Source: Polychytrium aggregatum
Taxonomy: Eukaryota > Chytridiomycota > Chytridiomycetes > Polychytriales
Direction of reading: 5' to 3'
Assembly: GCF_025602895.1 (NCBI RefSeq)
Contig: NW_026516235.1
Span: forward strand, 1-64,000
DNA: 64,000 nucleotides
How positions within the stretch are numbered: the first letter of the stretch is position 1; the number at the start of each line of letters is the position of its first letter. The notes below the pieces were generated by a model. It was given only the letters and a program-made list of their open reading frames with translations. It was not told where the DNA came from and searched no databases. The translations under genes and the position numbers were made by a program. Of this stretch, positions 12,901-25,587 are shown piece by piece.

Positions 12901-14312
12901 GCAGCGATGATCGACCCTCCACGAATTATAGCGCCAATCGCTAGCGCCCTTGATGCCACCCAGCTAACTCCACACCTGCGACCGCCTTATATAGGAACGC
13001 AAGGCGATCGCGCTCGAGAGAGCCGAGCTCGAGGCGCAACGAACCTCGATGGGCAACATCGAGATCGATCTACGACATCTCAAAGAGCGGGAAGAGGCCC
13101 AGCTCAAGGCCGGTGTGTATCCGTGCGTCTGGATCCACAGCTCCACCATAATCGACCGATGTTCGCACAGCAGTCGTTGCCCAACTTTACTGACATGACC
13201 GTCGCAACCGGGTTAGATCGCATCATCCTCGATCGTGAACTCCGAGCACTTCGGGTGAAACAAGACGAGTATCATCGCGAATCTGCTCTGATCCGTGCGG
13301 GACATTCCAGCTTGGACATGCTCAAATCCAGACTGGAGACAGAGCACAATGTCTTTGAGGCACAACGAAAGGAGTTCGAGGCCAAGATCCAGGATGCCAT
13401 AAAGATGCACGCGGAAGCCAGTTAAGTGGCGCATGTCGGCCCCAAGTTAATGGCGGTGCTATGTACAAGAGCTGACCGGGAATGGATGTCCCATCCTCCG
13501 ATTGTGCATCGGCTGCTCCTCAGTGAACGCCAAGCAGGCCGCTCAGTCTGTCCTGAGACAGGCACAAATGTCCACCACGGCTCTGGAAGAAGAGCGGAAC
13601 CGAGTAGGTCCATTCGCCGCCGATGGCCTAACCCAAGCATCTGCGGAATGGAGCAGAGCGAAGAGAGATGGGGAAGATGGCTATCGAACAGCACCCAGGC
13701 GAGCGAGGTGTGGAAGTCGCCAAGATGGTGTGCTGTGCCGGGATTTCGATTCCGAGTGCCGACCTCGACACTTCGTCGATTCAGCATGATATCCAACCCC
13801 AGGGAACTGACACCGCCCTTGGAATCCATACACTATTAGTTGGCACAACAGAAGCACGATATCGAGGAAGAGAAGAAGAAGCATGTCGAGGACAGACTGG
13901 CCCTCGCCAACCAGCGTTGTGTGAGCCTTCGGGAGCAAGGCTCGCTTGAGCCCACAACAGCACGGGTCCGCCTGGGTCCATCGGATGGCCAAGTTGTTCG
14001 TATTGCCTCGATGCGATCGGCGACACCCTCTGCCGAAGTGCTGCAAGGAGCATACGTGATGCCAAAGCCATCCAAGGCCCACCTGTACTTTGGCGCCCGA
14101 CACGTTCCGAATGCCCGCCCAAGGCCCAGCTCAATCTCAGCAAGCACACAGCTCGGCAAAGGTCGGACGAGCTCTCGCACTCTTGCCTGGGCACGTACAG
14201 AGCCTCACGCCCGAGATTCATCGCCACCATCCTTACCACTCCCGTGGTCGAGCCGGGTGGCAAGTCGCGGAGTAAATGGAGGGATACTGACGATGCTGCT
14301 GGACACGCCTGA
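6919..14312 (+). CDS. Long coiled-coil protein resembling distal-appendage protein FBF1 (many exons)
   Basis: A very intron-rich gene. The N-terminal half is acidic and Ser/Pro-rich (WDIDDDDLNDLLGDSDNE near the start, then IPSFLL and YIPAFLLEASGRRRS stretches, and a FGG...SLRFNDAD segment); the C-terminal half is almost pure coiled coil. Coding blocks that can be read include 6919-7134, 7474-7822, 8194-8416, 8756-8904, 9127-9416, about 10600-10820, then short coiled-coil exons at about 11062, 11345, 11573, 11752, 11999, 12187, 12421, 12693, 12997, 13216, 13525 and 13840, with a plausible last exon from 14130 to a stop at 14310-14312. The LLGDSD start, the Phe-Gly/Arg-Phe segment and the long coiled coil recall FBF1, which anchors cilia at the plasma membrane; this is family resemblance judged by eye. 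Another centriolar or structural coiled-coil protein is possible. The region 9420-10590 and the last exon are poorly resolved. Confidence 0.55.
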
Positions 14313-14857
14313 GCGAGGACCGGGCTTCGCGGCGAGGTCATCGTCGGGGTGGCACCAAGACTCGATGGAGCTTGAGATCGACTCGTATCTGCAGACGCCG
14401 CTGCCCAAGTGTCCTCCCGACGACACTGAGAAGATCGACGGCCAGCCCGGTGCGGCCCAGGATGCAGTGCGGGGCATGAATGCAACTGTGCTTGCCCAGC
14501 CGTGAACATGACCGCCTGTTGCGCAGACCGAATACAAGAGCACAGCGCGCCGCTCAGTCGGGGTGGGAGCGCGCTGGTTGGCTGTGGCGGTCGCGCACCC
14601 GCCTCCGCCCCCCGCCACAGCCAACCAGCGCAGCCAATCACCGTGCGAGCGCCACACCCACCACCCACGTGGCGCAGTCCCTATTGGCGGGCGCGCCTTT
14701 GTTTGTTGACGGACTTGGCGGAGCGCTGCCCACCCATGCCCAAAGTCCCGCTCCATCGCCATATCTTGCCACCCGTCCTTGCGCCAGGTGGCTTCTCTTC
14801 GTCGTCCCCCCCCTGCCTGCCTGCATTCCCGGCCGATCCGATCTCCTCTACGTCGCC

Positions 14858-17295
14858 ATGGCTGAAAACCCGATCTATCTGGCTGGATTCATCCTGCTGT
14901 CGCTGACCTGTGCGCTGGTGTCGTACTACTACCGAAACGTCAAGACCCCCGAGTCCACCGAGACGCTCGAGCCTCTGACGGCCGCGACAGAAGGCGATGA
15001 GGACAGCGATCGTCTCATGAGCACTCTTGCCGATGCTCCGGCGGGCAAGGTCGCCTCGTCCTTCGCCAACACCGCAAACTTTGACTCCTTCAAGAAGAAC
15101 TATCTGCTCGTCTACTCCCTGGTCATGAGTGCGTGAGCCCATTTTCCACCGTTTTCGTCCTGTCGCAGCCGAAGAGAGGGGCGATGCGGTGCACTGCAGC
15201 TGGAGGTGGCGTTCGCATATCTGGTCCTATCCGGCTCACACAAACTCCCCCAGTGTCGGACTGGCTCCAGGGACCCTATATCTACCAGCTCTACCGCGAC
15301 TACGGCTATGACCTCAACGACATTGCCATCCTGTTCATCACTGGGTTTCTGTCCTCTGCCGTTCTCGGCACCGTCGTCGGATCGATTGCCGACAGAGTGT
15401 ATGTCTCTGGAGCCTCGCTTCCCCCTTCCCTCCATCCACCAGCCTCTCAAGACGCTGCCCTGTCGAACTGGGTCGCCGAGCTTGCACAGCTCGGTTGCGC
15501 TGACCACCTTTATCCTATCCTCTCTTATATCATACCTGCGAACCGATCCGTGGCTGCGTCGCCAGTGGCCGCAAGACAATGTGCCTGGCCTTCTGTGTCG
15601 TCTACACCGTCTCCTGCTTGACAAAGCTCTCCCCGGCCTTCTCGGTGCTTTTGCTTGGCCGAGTCACTGGCGGAGTCGCAACGTCGCTCCTGTTTTCTAC
15701 TTTCGAGGCATGGATGGTCAGCGAGCACTTTTCGAGAGGTCTGCATCATCCCAGAGCCCAATCTGCTGCTGCTGCTTCCATGTCGTCGGTGTCTCCTGCC
15801 ATGGCTTCCAATGCACATGGATGGCTGACCATGCCGCTCCCCTCAGGCTTCAAGGATTCTCTGCTTTCCGACACCTTCTCGTGGGCAACTTTCTTGAACG
15901 GCCTCGTCGCCATCATCTCTGGTAGGCTTTGATTCCGCGTAGCGACGCCGCCTGCTCATGATTCCAGCCCTCTGACGATGTTGCTTCCCAGGCGTCCTGG
16001 CCAACTTCCTCGCCAACATCTGGGGACCTGTGTCTCCGTTCATGGCATCAATCGTCTTCCAAGGTGCCGCTGCGGCCGTGATCTCAACGACCTGGTCCGA
16101 AAACTACGGCAGCGAGGTAATTGTGCACCCCTTCGGTGGACGAGGAGAATCACGCTGGCGCTTGAGTTGGTTTGGGAGCTAACGTCTGAACACCCCCCCC
16201 CACAGAAGCCCAAGGCCAGCTCTTCATCGCTCAAACAGGCCATTTCGGTGATTTTCAATGGTGAGTTCGGCCACAATCTGCAGTCCCAGCAGCCGCCCTG
16301 CCGCTCAATCGTATTGGCGACTATGGCCTCGCTCGCACCACTGCTTGGCCAGCTGTCTGCGCTGAGACATGGGCTTGTCGCTAACACATTTGCATCGATA
16401 CAGACTCGAACATCCGCTCAACCGGACTGATGCAAACCTTCTTTGAAAGCGCCATGTACACGTTTGTGTTCCTCTGGTCGCCAGTCCTTGAGAACATTAC
16501 CCGTAAGCCATCCCTCGAGCTTCGGCCGATTGGCCTGCCATTTGCATCTGCATCTCTGTGTGTGCATCTGTGTCTGCATCCGATGATCGCAATCGCAATG
16601 ATCGGCTACAACGGGCAATTTGAAGGTGCACTAAGACTACGTGCCTACACAGCGACGTCGCTCTCACTTCCCTACGGCATCATCTTTGCCGCCTTCATGG
16701 TGTCAATCATGATCGGCTCGGTCATCTTCCGTGTGCTCAACGCCGAGCGTATGAGCCACAAGATCATTGCCCGCAATCTCTTCCTGGCGGCTGGAGTCTC
16801 GCTCGTCATCCCGGCTCTCTTCATCCAGGTGCGGACGCTCCTCCGTGTCCACAGACTTGCTGTTGCCGACGGCTGTGGGCGGCGCGCGGCATCGGTGTTG
16901 ATGACGCACTATGCTATGCCATGCCTGACTTGCTGACCAATAACTCCCGACCACACCAGAATGCCACGATTCTGTTTGCCGCCTTCAACCTCTTTGAGCT
17001 CTGCTGTGGTATCTACTATCCCACCCTGGGCACGATCCGATCCAAAGTGATTCCCGAAGAGATCCGCGCCACCGTCATGAACATCTTCAGAGTCCCGCTG
17101 AACCTGATCGTTGTCGTTACATTGCTGAAGGTCAAGGATATTAGCCAGAGCCTCCTGTTTGTTCTCTGCGCTGCGTCTGTGATTGTGGCGGCATACTATG
17201 CCACCATCGTCTCTGTCCAGACCAAGGATGTAGTCAAGATCGTCGACAAGGATACGACTGAGATGTCATCAATTGCCGTTGCCGAAGACGAGTGA
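14858..17295 (+). CDS. MFSD5: Major facilitator transporter of the MFSD5 (molybdate-anion transporter) family, 9 exons
   Basis: Exons 14858-15128, 15254-15398, 15566-15738, 15847-15921, 15992-16116, 16206-16260, 16404-16502, 16653-16828 and 16960-17295 give 484 aa in one frame. The protein starts with a membrane helix (ILLSLTCALVSYYY), then the family-typical sequence SDWLQGPYIYQLYRDYGY and the MFS loop motif GSIADRVGRK (partly formed across a splice). About twelve hydrophobic segments follow, including GRVTGGVATSLLFSTFEAW and TFFESAMYTFVFLW, which are characteristic of MFSD5. The family is linked to molybdate uptake in algae and animals. Transport of molybdate here is inference. The C-terminal tail is hydrophilic and acidic. 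Confidence 0.88.
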
Positions 17296-17552
17296 GCGAT
17301 CGCATACCACACGCGAGAGATGCGCGGCCTTTGGAAACATGGCCACTTCCTTTCCCATATTTTTTGAACTATACTCAGATGCCCACTGATACCAGAGTCG
17401 CGCAGGACTTTAAGTGAAGGGGAGCAGGGCACCATAACTTCCCGCCAGACCAATGCACATTTGGAAGAGTGTCGCTCGGGGCAAGGCTCGGGAGTATTGG
17501 CTCTCTCGATGTGATCCGGAGCGGCCAAGCAGAGGACCACAGTGCGGCTTGA
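17296..17552. other. Intergenic sequence
   Basis: Short 3' flank of the MFSD5-type gene before the transposon relic; no gene or repeat seen. Confidence 0.5.
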
Positions 17553-17815
17553 TACAGTCGGTCCAGAAAGAAACGGGACAGTTCCTTCCTGGCTTCAGAT
17601 GTCTGAAACCCGCTGACTGACTGTAGGCCCCAGTGAGCAAGCTGTGAGATTGTTTCCCGTCTTGGTTGGCAATCGAGCGGTTTTGGTTGGATGGGAAGCA
17701 TGGTCTTGAATACACCCGGTCGATCTCCTGTGGCGATGATCGACTGGCATACCGAGATCATGTTCCTTGAGGCATTGATGTCTCGATCCCACAGCGTATG
17801 GCAGCTTGCAGCGGC
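17553..17815 (-). mobile_element. Truncated Fanzor transposon relic (3' end only)
   Basis: On the minus strand it reads the last part of a Fanzor gene, with the RuvC-III region CHTLWDRDINASRNM and the tail GDRPGVFKT, followed by a 3' region and a terminal repeat ending in TA at 17553. It is about nine-tenths alike by eye to 40214-40770 over this stretch. The Fanzor frame is lost upstream of about 17815, where similarity stops. A hairpin GGCTTCAGAT/GTCTGAAACC lies at 17591-17610, 38 bp from the end. Sequence from 17816 to 18008 is not recognisable. Confidence 0.85.
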
Positions 17816-18008
17816 CGAGGAGGCCAGGCGGGCCCGATGTTGGATCCAAGCCCACGTCCTTGCGGCCCTGGTCTTCTCTGGCCGCTGGACCAATCGCCTT
17901 GATCTGCCGCTGAAGCCCCACGACCCGGCTGCCTCGACACCAGCCCGGCCACCATAGCATCCGCTGCTCTCTCTCCGTCACCATCTGTATCTGCCGACGT
18001 CGCCAGCG

Positions 18009-21000
18009 ATGAGCCACCAGTCGAGGACTGCCCGAAGCCGTGGCCAAAACCAAGTCCAGAGCCAGAGCCGCAGCCAGAGCCTGAGCCAAGTCGCAGGCCA
18101 GTCTTACAGCCAGAGCCAAAGCCAAAGCCAAAGCCAGAACCGCTATGATCTTCTATCGGAAGCCCCGCTCCCCTCGGAGGAGGACACCGATGTCGGCTCG
18201 ATGGCCTCGAACAAGCTCTCGAGCGTCAGCTCCAGCATGCGCTCCCAGCTGGCCTCCACCACCCAAAGTCCTCCCAACCATGCTCACGGCGGCCCGCGGA
18301 TAGGCTTTCCGGGAGGCGACCACTTTGCGCATTCCGAGCACCACTCGCACGAGTCGCTGCGATATCATCTCGGCAGCTCTCTGACGGCCCTTGCCGCCAA
18401 CTCTGAAAAGAACCATGTTGTCGTCGTCGGGAAAAACGGTATGCGGTCGTGAGGTGGTTGCGAGGCGTCTCTGCAATCAACATCCAATATCCCCGGTGCA
18501 TCCTCTCGTCTCGCTCTGACTCTCTTGTGTCCTTCAACAGTCATCAAGATCCTCGGCGTTGCTGGCTCGTCCATCACGGAATATATGAATCTGCGAGTTG
18601 GATTCCAGTCGAGTCAAACCTTCCAATGCAGCGATGTCCAGTGGGGACGAGGAGGTTCGTTGGCTTGAGCAGGGCAACAGCAGCAACAGCAGCAACAGCA
18701 GCAGCATTGGGCGTACCCGACAGCCGACCATATCAGCCTCCAACGGCTCAGATGATTGCATCGACTGAGGCCCATGTTTTCAACTGGGTATCGCTCATGC
18801 GACTAAGTCCTTACATAACCCTGCCCTCGTGGACACTTCACTCCATCCTCTCGACAACCCTCTGAACGCTCATACGTGCCGACAGAACTGTCCAGCACCA
18901 TCGTCGCTGCCACAATGAGCAACTCGATTCTCGCCTGGGATATTCAGCGGACAAGCCCGATCAAGTTTGGTACGCTGTCCGTGCGATCCAGTCGCTGAGC
19001 AACCATGCCGGTGAATCTGGCTTCAGCAACACTTTGCCATCGAGGACACTCTGATGGCAGCACAGACGCTGATCTCCTCCGCCTTGCCCACCGGTGCTCC
19101 AGACAGATCCATCGCCGACTTTGATCAAGTTGTCAACCGCCTCTCGTTTCATCCAACTCAGAATCGCCTCCTCTTGTGCGGGTCGCAAGACGGCATCATT
19201 CGGCTCCTCGATCTGCGCGAACGGTCATCCCATGCCACAGCATTTGAGGGACGTGCCGAAGGAGTTCGGGATGTGCAGTTTTCCCCTGTCAACGGCCACG
19301 AATTTGCGGCTGCGTTCGAGAGTGGCATAATTCAGGTATGGGCCTTTCAGGACATGCGCCATCTGCTCAAGCTCCTGACGAACATGCCATCGGAGCCTGC
19401 CGATTGACGCCATACGACAACAGAGGACATGCATTAGTGCCGAGCCTGGTGGCTGATGCCTGTGGACATGGATTTCGATATCCCCTCCTTGCAGAAATGG
19501 GATCTGCGCCATCAATCCGCGTGGGTGAAGAAATGGGCTGCCCACAATGCAGTTACGCTCTCACTCGACTGGCATCATAGCGGCAAGTACCTCGCCAGTG
19601 GCGGTCGCGACAAAATCATCAAGGCAAGTACTACGAGTCTGATGGAGTCCTCGGCCGTCCTTGTTGAAGAAGCGCCTGCATCGCCGGCACTGTTGATGCA
19701 GTCAGCGGCGAGAGACTGAGATGCGACTTTTCGCTGGCTCTGTTCCCCTGCCACTAGGTCTGGGATGCCACCGGTGACGCTCGCAAGCCCGTTGCCAGTA
19801 TCCAGGCCACCATGCCTGTATCCCGGGTTCAGTGGCGACCAGGCTACGATTGGCAGCTGGCTTCGTGCTATCTCAACACGGACAACCGCATCAATATCTG
19901 GGATCTCGGCCGGCCATTCATCCCGTATTGCAGCATCGAGAAGCCCGACAATACGACAACCGGTATATGCAGCGTCGTTGCATTTGCTTGCAACAGTCAT
20001 CATCGCAACCGCACTGGCGGTTGGTTCGACGCTCCTGTTTTGGGGGCGAGCGGGAGGGCACACACAATGCCGGGTGCAGAGTCTGCATTAGCAGCAACTA
20101 ACTGGCCTGTATTCTCGAAACAAACGACCGCAGGGCTCCTGTGGGCGAACGAAGACACAATGTGGACGTGCTCGAAGGAGCAGTACTTTTTCAGATTCAA
20201 CATTGACAAATGCAGCGCGCGCCCCTTTGACCAGATGAGCCGAGTCGGGATTGCATGGAGCCCTGACAACACCTTGGCGTTCGCAGCCGACCAGCATGAG
20301 GCCCATGAGCAGAGTATCGCCTATTACCGGTAGGGCGAGGCTCTCGTCTGCGCATTATTCCTCGCAATGTTGCAACGCAGCACACAACCAAGGCCAATGC
20401 CCGCCCTCCCTATCCTGCACGCACCTTTGACACCTGTTTACCACCGTTTCCTCTACCGCCACCATTGCCATCGGAACCAACCTATTCCAAGCCACAAACC
20501 GAGTGCGCCGACCATCCAGCCGCAGCGCCCAGGGTCCGATGTCGATCCCCCGCAAATCCAGGTCTACCACCCCCAGCAGCTCTCCGGATACATAGAGCGC
20601 TTCGGCTTCGATTTCGGAAACTTTTCTCTCTTTGCGGAAAGCTACAGACTGGACTCGGATCCCGATAAGCTCTACGAAACCTGCGGGCAGAATGCAATGA
20701 TTTCTGCAAAGGTGGGCCAGCGGACCGCGTGCCAGACCTGGCGAATGCTGCAGCTCCTCATTGCAGACCATGCGGCCGGTGAGGCCTCTCGCTCGAGAGG
20801 ACGCAACCTCACTGCCCTTCTTGGAGCGGTCCACGATATCGATGAGAGCGACGAGCCCCACAACCCTCTCGGGGACCCGATGCAGCAGGACCCATTCTAC
20901 ACCCACGAGGACTCGAGTGTAGCATGGCTCCCCCTTCCTCAAGACAAATTGTCGCGCCACATCGGCAACACCGATTCGGAGGAGAATAGCGAAGAGGAGC

Positions 21001-22807
21001 CGTACGAGCCGCGAGAACGCCACGAACACGATCAGGACGACGGTGGCGACGAATACGACGCAGGCCCGTTGCCATCCGACCCCGAGTCCGGCTCGCCGCT
21101 CGGCAATGCAGACTATCCTAAAGACGCCTCTAGGCAGAGAAGAAAGGCTGGCAGCCCACGCCACGACGGCAGCAAGCATCGTGTCCATGAGCGCGACAGC
21201 GATAATGACGACGACGACGGCGGATATGAAGAAGATCGCGACGAAAGTGACGAAGGCGAAGGGGCTGAAAACGACAGCCTCTACGATGGAAAGCGGATCC
21301 CGATACCTCGCTCCGACCTCGCGGCCGGCATTGCTGAGTCTTCGACCCCAAACACCACCCGCCTGGCCTTTGGCGACCACTTCGACGTCGGCACTTTGCC
21401 TAGCAGCCTCCGGGCCACGCCGCTGCATTCCCGTCCAACCTCGGCGTCCAAGGCACGGACAAAGCATTCACGGAGCAGGGATCGTCCACGCAGCGCTGGA
21501 CGGGGGAGGCGAACGCCATCTCCCGTGACCGACGAGCCCCTGCTCCGACGATCTGGGACGGCCAAAAGCAGTTCGAAGCCGGCGATACCCGAGTTTATCA
21601 TTCCCGAGTGGGACTGGAAGGACTATTTGGAAGGCGTGCTGACGTACTATTCGAATCTGGTAAGGCTCGCGACCTCTGCTCCCTCCCCTGCCTCAAACGT
21701 GCAACCGAAGCAGGAGCTGCGTTTCGCTGCTTTGCGCTGCAGCACCATGGCGCCGTGATGCCACAGCTGCACTATATGTGCTGTGCATATTGGGATGGAT
21801 GATCCTGCGCTGATTCACTCTCACCATGCTACCCTCGACTCCAGGGAAACGTCCAAATGTGTGTCGCACTCTCGTTTGTGATGGAACAAGTTGTCGAAAT
21901 CGACCAGGAGAGACTCAAGCGATGGGTGTGGGCGTATATCGGTAATGCCAGTGCCCTACCATCGCAACAGTAATATCTGGGCCCTCGACTGCGATAGCCG
22001 TACGGGTGGCTTATTTTGACGGTATTTCTTCCAGATTTGCTCTGTCGTTTTAGAATGTGGACACTGGCAACAGAAATCATCAAGCGATGCTCAATTCCGG
22101 AAATCCAAGAGAAGAGCCAGGCATGTATCGGTGCTCCGTGCCCTCGGGGCGAATGGGAAAGCCATTTGCGGCGGAGCGGTGTGGTTGTAATGCCAGACAC
22201 ATGGAGACAGGGCGCAATTCAGCGGCGCGGACTCATAGCGCCATCGGGCACATCTATTGTGTAGGAATCGACCGTGATACACCAGTCGTGCCAAGTATGC
22301 AAAAGCTCGATCACAAATGCGCCATTTAACAAATGTGCCAAATGCAAGACCAAGTTGCGGTGCTCGCTGTGGTGGGTGTCGAGGCAGCTGTCATTGTCCG
22401 GGAGCACTCCTCCCGCTCACGGCACTCGACCAGCGAGATCCTCGTTTTGACATCTATGTCCAACACAGCCACAAGGCAATCGAGGGTCTGTTTGTGTGGT
22501 GCCAAGGCTGCTCGCATGGTGGGCATATCGAGTGCCTCAAAGGTAAGCGTTTGCTTGTGACCCTCCGCGAATGTACACAGTCGGCCTGGCGCTCTCCGAC
22601 GCGGACGATTGCCCTTTGGCTGGCTGTGTGCTCGAATATTCGTGGTGCCTTGCCTGAGTCTGGCGGCGGGATATGGGTGACTGAAGCAGCGATTCCTGTT
22701 TCGCTTATGTGATTCGTCAAGACTGGTTCGCCAACAACACCGAATGCTGCACCGGATGTGGCCACCAGTGTCTGCCCGAGACGTTTGTCGAGAAGATTGG
22801 AGAATAA
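18009..22807 (+). CDS. SEA2: WDR24/Sea2 subunit of the GATOR2 (SEACAT) complex, 13 exons
   Basis: Vacuolar/lysosomal-membrane complex subunit that helps signal amino-acid sufficiency to TORC1. Exons 18009-18438, 18541-18654, 18886-18969, 19061-19335, 19495-19623, 19758-19962, 20134-20329, 20381-21659, 21845-21941, 22035-22120, 22265-22371, 22469-22542 and 22722-22807 give 1053 aa. The N-terminus is a Gln/Ser repeat tail, followed by WD40 blades (FHPTQNRLLLCGSQDG, LASGGRDKIIKVWD, INIWDLGRPFIPY), a low-complexity acidic middle, a helical region (IPEWDWKDYLEGVLTYYSNL) and a C-terminal RING-like zinc domain containing GLFVWCQGCSHGGH and CCTGCGHQCLPE, diagnostic for WDR24. Intron 5 (19624-19757) uses a GC donor, GCAAGT. 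The exon 10 end is uncertain: it needs another GC donor at 22121 or a GT donor about 65 bp later. Confidence 0.9.
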
Positions 22808-23316
22808 TGTGCTCGGTCAGCGTTTTGCTTGGCGACCGTAGCCTATCACTGAGGAGCACTGTGAACAGCCACCTCGGCCGCAGTGCTCAGGAGAAGCCAG
22901 CCAGATGCGAATGGGATCACCGACTCCTGGTACACGGATGGGTTGCAACCTGCTTTGTAGCCGTGACGCTTTCACCCTCCACAAGCCCAAAGCGGAGAGA
23001 TGCCCGATAGGGATTGGGAACACACCCAGATGCATGCGCACATGTCCGGATTCGTTTCACTTCATTGTTTGCGATACAGTCTATCAGTCTTGCGTCTCTC
23101 GCCTCGAAAACAAACCCGTGCGGAATCATATGATATAGAATTCGGTAAATACAAGCTGGTTCGCTAGGGCGATACAGTCAAAGTGGAGGAGAAATCGAGA
23201 GAGGAGTTGCGCTGCTGTCTGAGCTCAGAGAGCCTATGCGCTGTCCGCAACGTTTACAGCGGGCACAGGCTTCTTGAGGAAATCAGTGCATTGCAGAGAC
23301 CCAGAGCTGCTGCCAG
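22808..23316. other. Intergenic sequence between convergent genes
   Basis: About 0.5 kb holding the 3' flanks of SEA2 and the mannosyltransferase gene. No gene or repeat seen. Confidence 0.5.
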
Positions 23317-25587
23317 CTACGACCAGTATTTGGTCAGCCACTCCATATAATGCTCAAAGTGGCCCCTCCATGGATCGTTGCGGTATGCCCACAGATCCCG
23401 GTATTTCTGGACATTGAGGCGAGAGGGAGAAATCCGGGGCACGGTTAGGTACGGCGAGAAGAGGCCGATTGCGATGGGGTTTCGGAACAAAGCCGCTGGC
23501 CCCTTTCACACAAGCCCATACGTATGCCAAGGGCCCTTTCGATCGGCGAGATCAGGCGATGCTACTCTCACAGCCCACCTTCTGCCGCAGGTCACACGTG
23601 CACTTGTTCTGGACAATGTATCCCTTGGATGGGATGTCTTGAGGGCAATGCAGACGGTCGCTGTGGCGGTATCCTAGATGAGGTGGGGGGGGGGCCATCA
23701 GTGATGGTGGATGGCACAGGACAGGGGGAAGCAAGCAAACACATCCGTAGACAACACCGGCTTCAAGACGTTCGCAGCACACAGACCCGACACAGCACTG
23801 ACGCCAGCAGATGCAGCGGCGGTGGATCCTCACCAATGTCGTAAAAGTAGTGCATTTGGTTTTCGTTGAGCAGCAGGCCGGCCGCCAAGGTGTGCACGGG
23901 AGCATCGCCCCACCGCTCAAAGAAGAACCCGCCCGTTCGATCGAGATAGTCAAAGTAGTCGTTGTACTCTTTGCTGCGGAACCACTTGAGATCGGCAATC
24001 TCAAAGTTGGTCCAGAAGTGGATGCCGTTGTAGTCATTCTTCTTTGTGTCGTGGAAGGCCATGAGATGTCGCGGCACAGCCTTGCCTTTCTTGAGCTTGA
24101 TATAATCCATCGTAGATTTCCACAGGCCGCGGACGGTCTGGAGATATTCGTTGGCGATGATGGTGAAGCCGTAGACCTTGTTGTTCTTCTTCATCAGCAG
24201 AAACGGATCAAAGTCGATGTAACAGTAGTAATCTGTGCTTGGCTCGATCTGAAGAAGGGGATTGCAGGGCAAGCACAGCCGCATTAGTCGGCTGACGCTC
24301 AGGCGCATTGGCGGCGATTAAGCATGGATAGCGATGGGTACATATGGGTGCAGATGGGTGCAGATGGGTACAAATGGGTGCAAATGGGCCGATCCGAATG
24401 CCTCAGCAATCACTGGACGAGCCATTGAGCCATGCAATTGAACCGAGCAACCGAACCAAGCAATTGGACGGAGCGTGGCATTTGCAAAGATCGGAAGCAA
24501 AGGATCGTCCGTTCCCCCTCGGCTTTACGCAAGCCGCGCTTACCCGCCAGTAGTACTCATATTTCTCCATCAGTGGGTGCTTGTAGAAGAACCCAGAGTT
24601 CCATCGGCACATGTGGTGGTAGCTCTCGAGGCCACCATAGAGATAGCCCTCAAACTCCTGGCGCGCCATCTCGCGATGGGCACGCTTTGGATCGATGAAG
24701 GACGGCAGCGACCAGTGCTCCTTTGGGATCAGGGCAAACTCGACGGTCGCCTGGGTTGCATTGCGGACGCGATCGATAAACTCCTGGGTAAAGGGCTGAT
24801 CGTTAAAGATGGCATAGGGATAGCGGTAACGGGAGTTGAAGGTGCGCTCAAAGGACTCCATCGTCGCGAGGAGATCGTCGAGCTCGCGGTTGCGCACGAC
24901 AGAGAGGATCACGGCGTTGACCCGCTCTTCGGTCTTGGTCGAAGGACAGTGCTCCATGGCGGTTTTGGCGGCCGCGCCCGAGTCGATGATCTTGTGCTGG
25001 TCCAGCAGCTCTTTGAGGTAGCGGTTCTGATTATAGAGCTCGATCGTGAGGTTGAACGAGTCGCGCTGGCTCTGCTCAACGAGATCGGACCGGAGCTGCT
25101 CGAGCTCGCTCTGGACCATGAGCCGCGTTCGCTTGAGCTCGTCGGCAACGGCAGGGTCCGACAGGGCCTGGACATGGTTCAAGACGGGCTGCTTGGGCTG
25201 GTTTTGCTCGGGCCGCTTGGTGCGGTCTTGGCTGGGCAGCTTCGCGTGGTCTTTGCTCTGTTGCGGGACATGATCATGGCTCGGCTTCTGGCCATTCGCA
25301 GAGCCCTGGGCTGTCCAGCCGGCGCGATCAGCCCTCACAGCCTGCGGCGGCCGATCGTTCGCCTTGGAAGTCGCAGCCGGAGGCTGCTTGCGGACATCAT
25401 TCGTGCGCTTGGGATTCAGGACTACAGGGCCCTGCTGCTCGACGCTCTCGTCCACGGCGCTCATCGCCGCTGGCGAGAATAGCGTGAGCACCGCGATGAC
25501 AATAACACCCAACAGCAGGACGGTCTGAAGCCGCCGAGATATCAAGCGAGAGAAGGGCAAGGCAGCCCGATATCGGTGGAGAATCAT
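23317..25587 (-). CDS. Golgi alpha-1,2-mannosyltransferase, KRE2/KTR family (GT15), 4 exons
   Basis: Type II Golgi enzyme adding alpha-1,2-mannose from GDP-mannose to glycoprotein glycans. Exons on the minus strand are 25587-24544, 24248-23834, 23673-23579 and 23502-23317, giving 579 aa. It has a short cytoplasmic N-terminus, a signal anchor (TVLLLGVIVIAVLTLF at about 23-38), a long Gln/Lys/Pro-rich stem, then the catalytic domain: FNDQPFTQEFIDRV, WRIEPSTDYYCYIDFDPF, HFWTNFEIADLKWFRS and FFFERWGDAPVHTLAAGLLL, which match the family core nearly residue for residue. The WRIEP motif is formed by the exon 1/2 junction. The last exon encodes an unusual aromatic tail (YRNDPWRGHFEHYMEWLTKYW) in place of the usual Cys-rich end; this exon is well coding but its attachment to the gene is inferred. 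Confidence 0.9.
24332..24390. repeat. 10-bp tandem repeat inside mannosyltransferase intron 1
   Basis: About six copies of a unit near ATGGGTGCAG (with ATGGGTACAA variants) lie within the 295-bp first intron. Simple minisatellite; no function apparent. Confidence 0.85.

Noticed and set aside
20355-21467. A 370-codon open frame antisense to SEA2 exon 8
   Set aside because: It is a shadow of a long GC-rich, charged exon on the other strand and shows no protein-like motif.
22121-22264. A fifth GC-AG intron (GCATGT donor) in SEA2
   Set aside because: A GT donor (GTAATG) about 65 bp downstream also keeps the frame, so the GC donor is not required.
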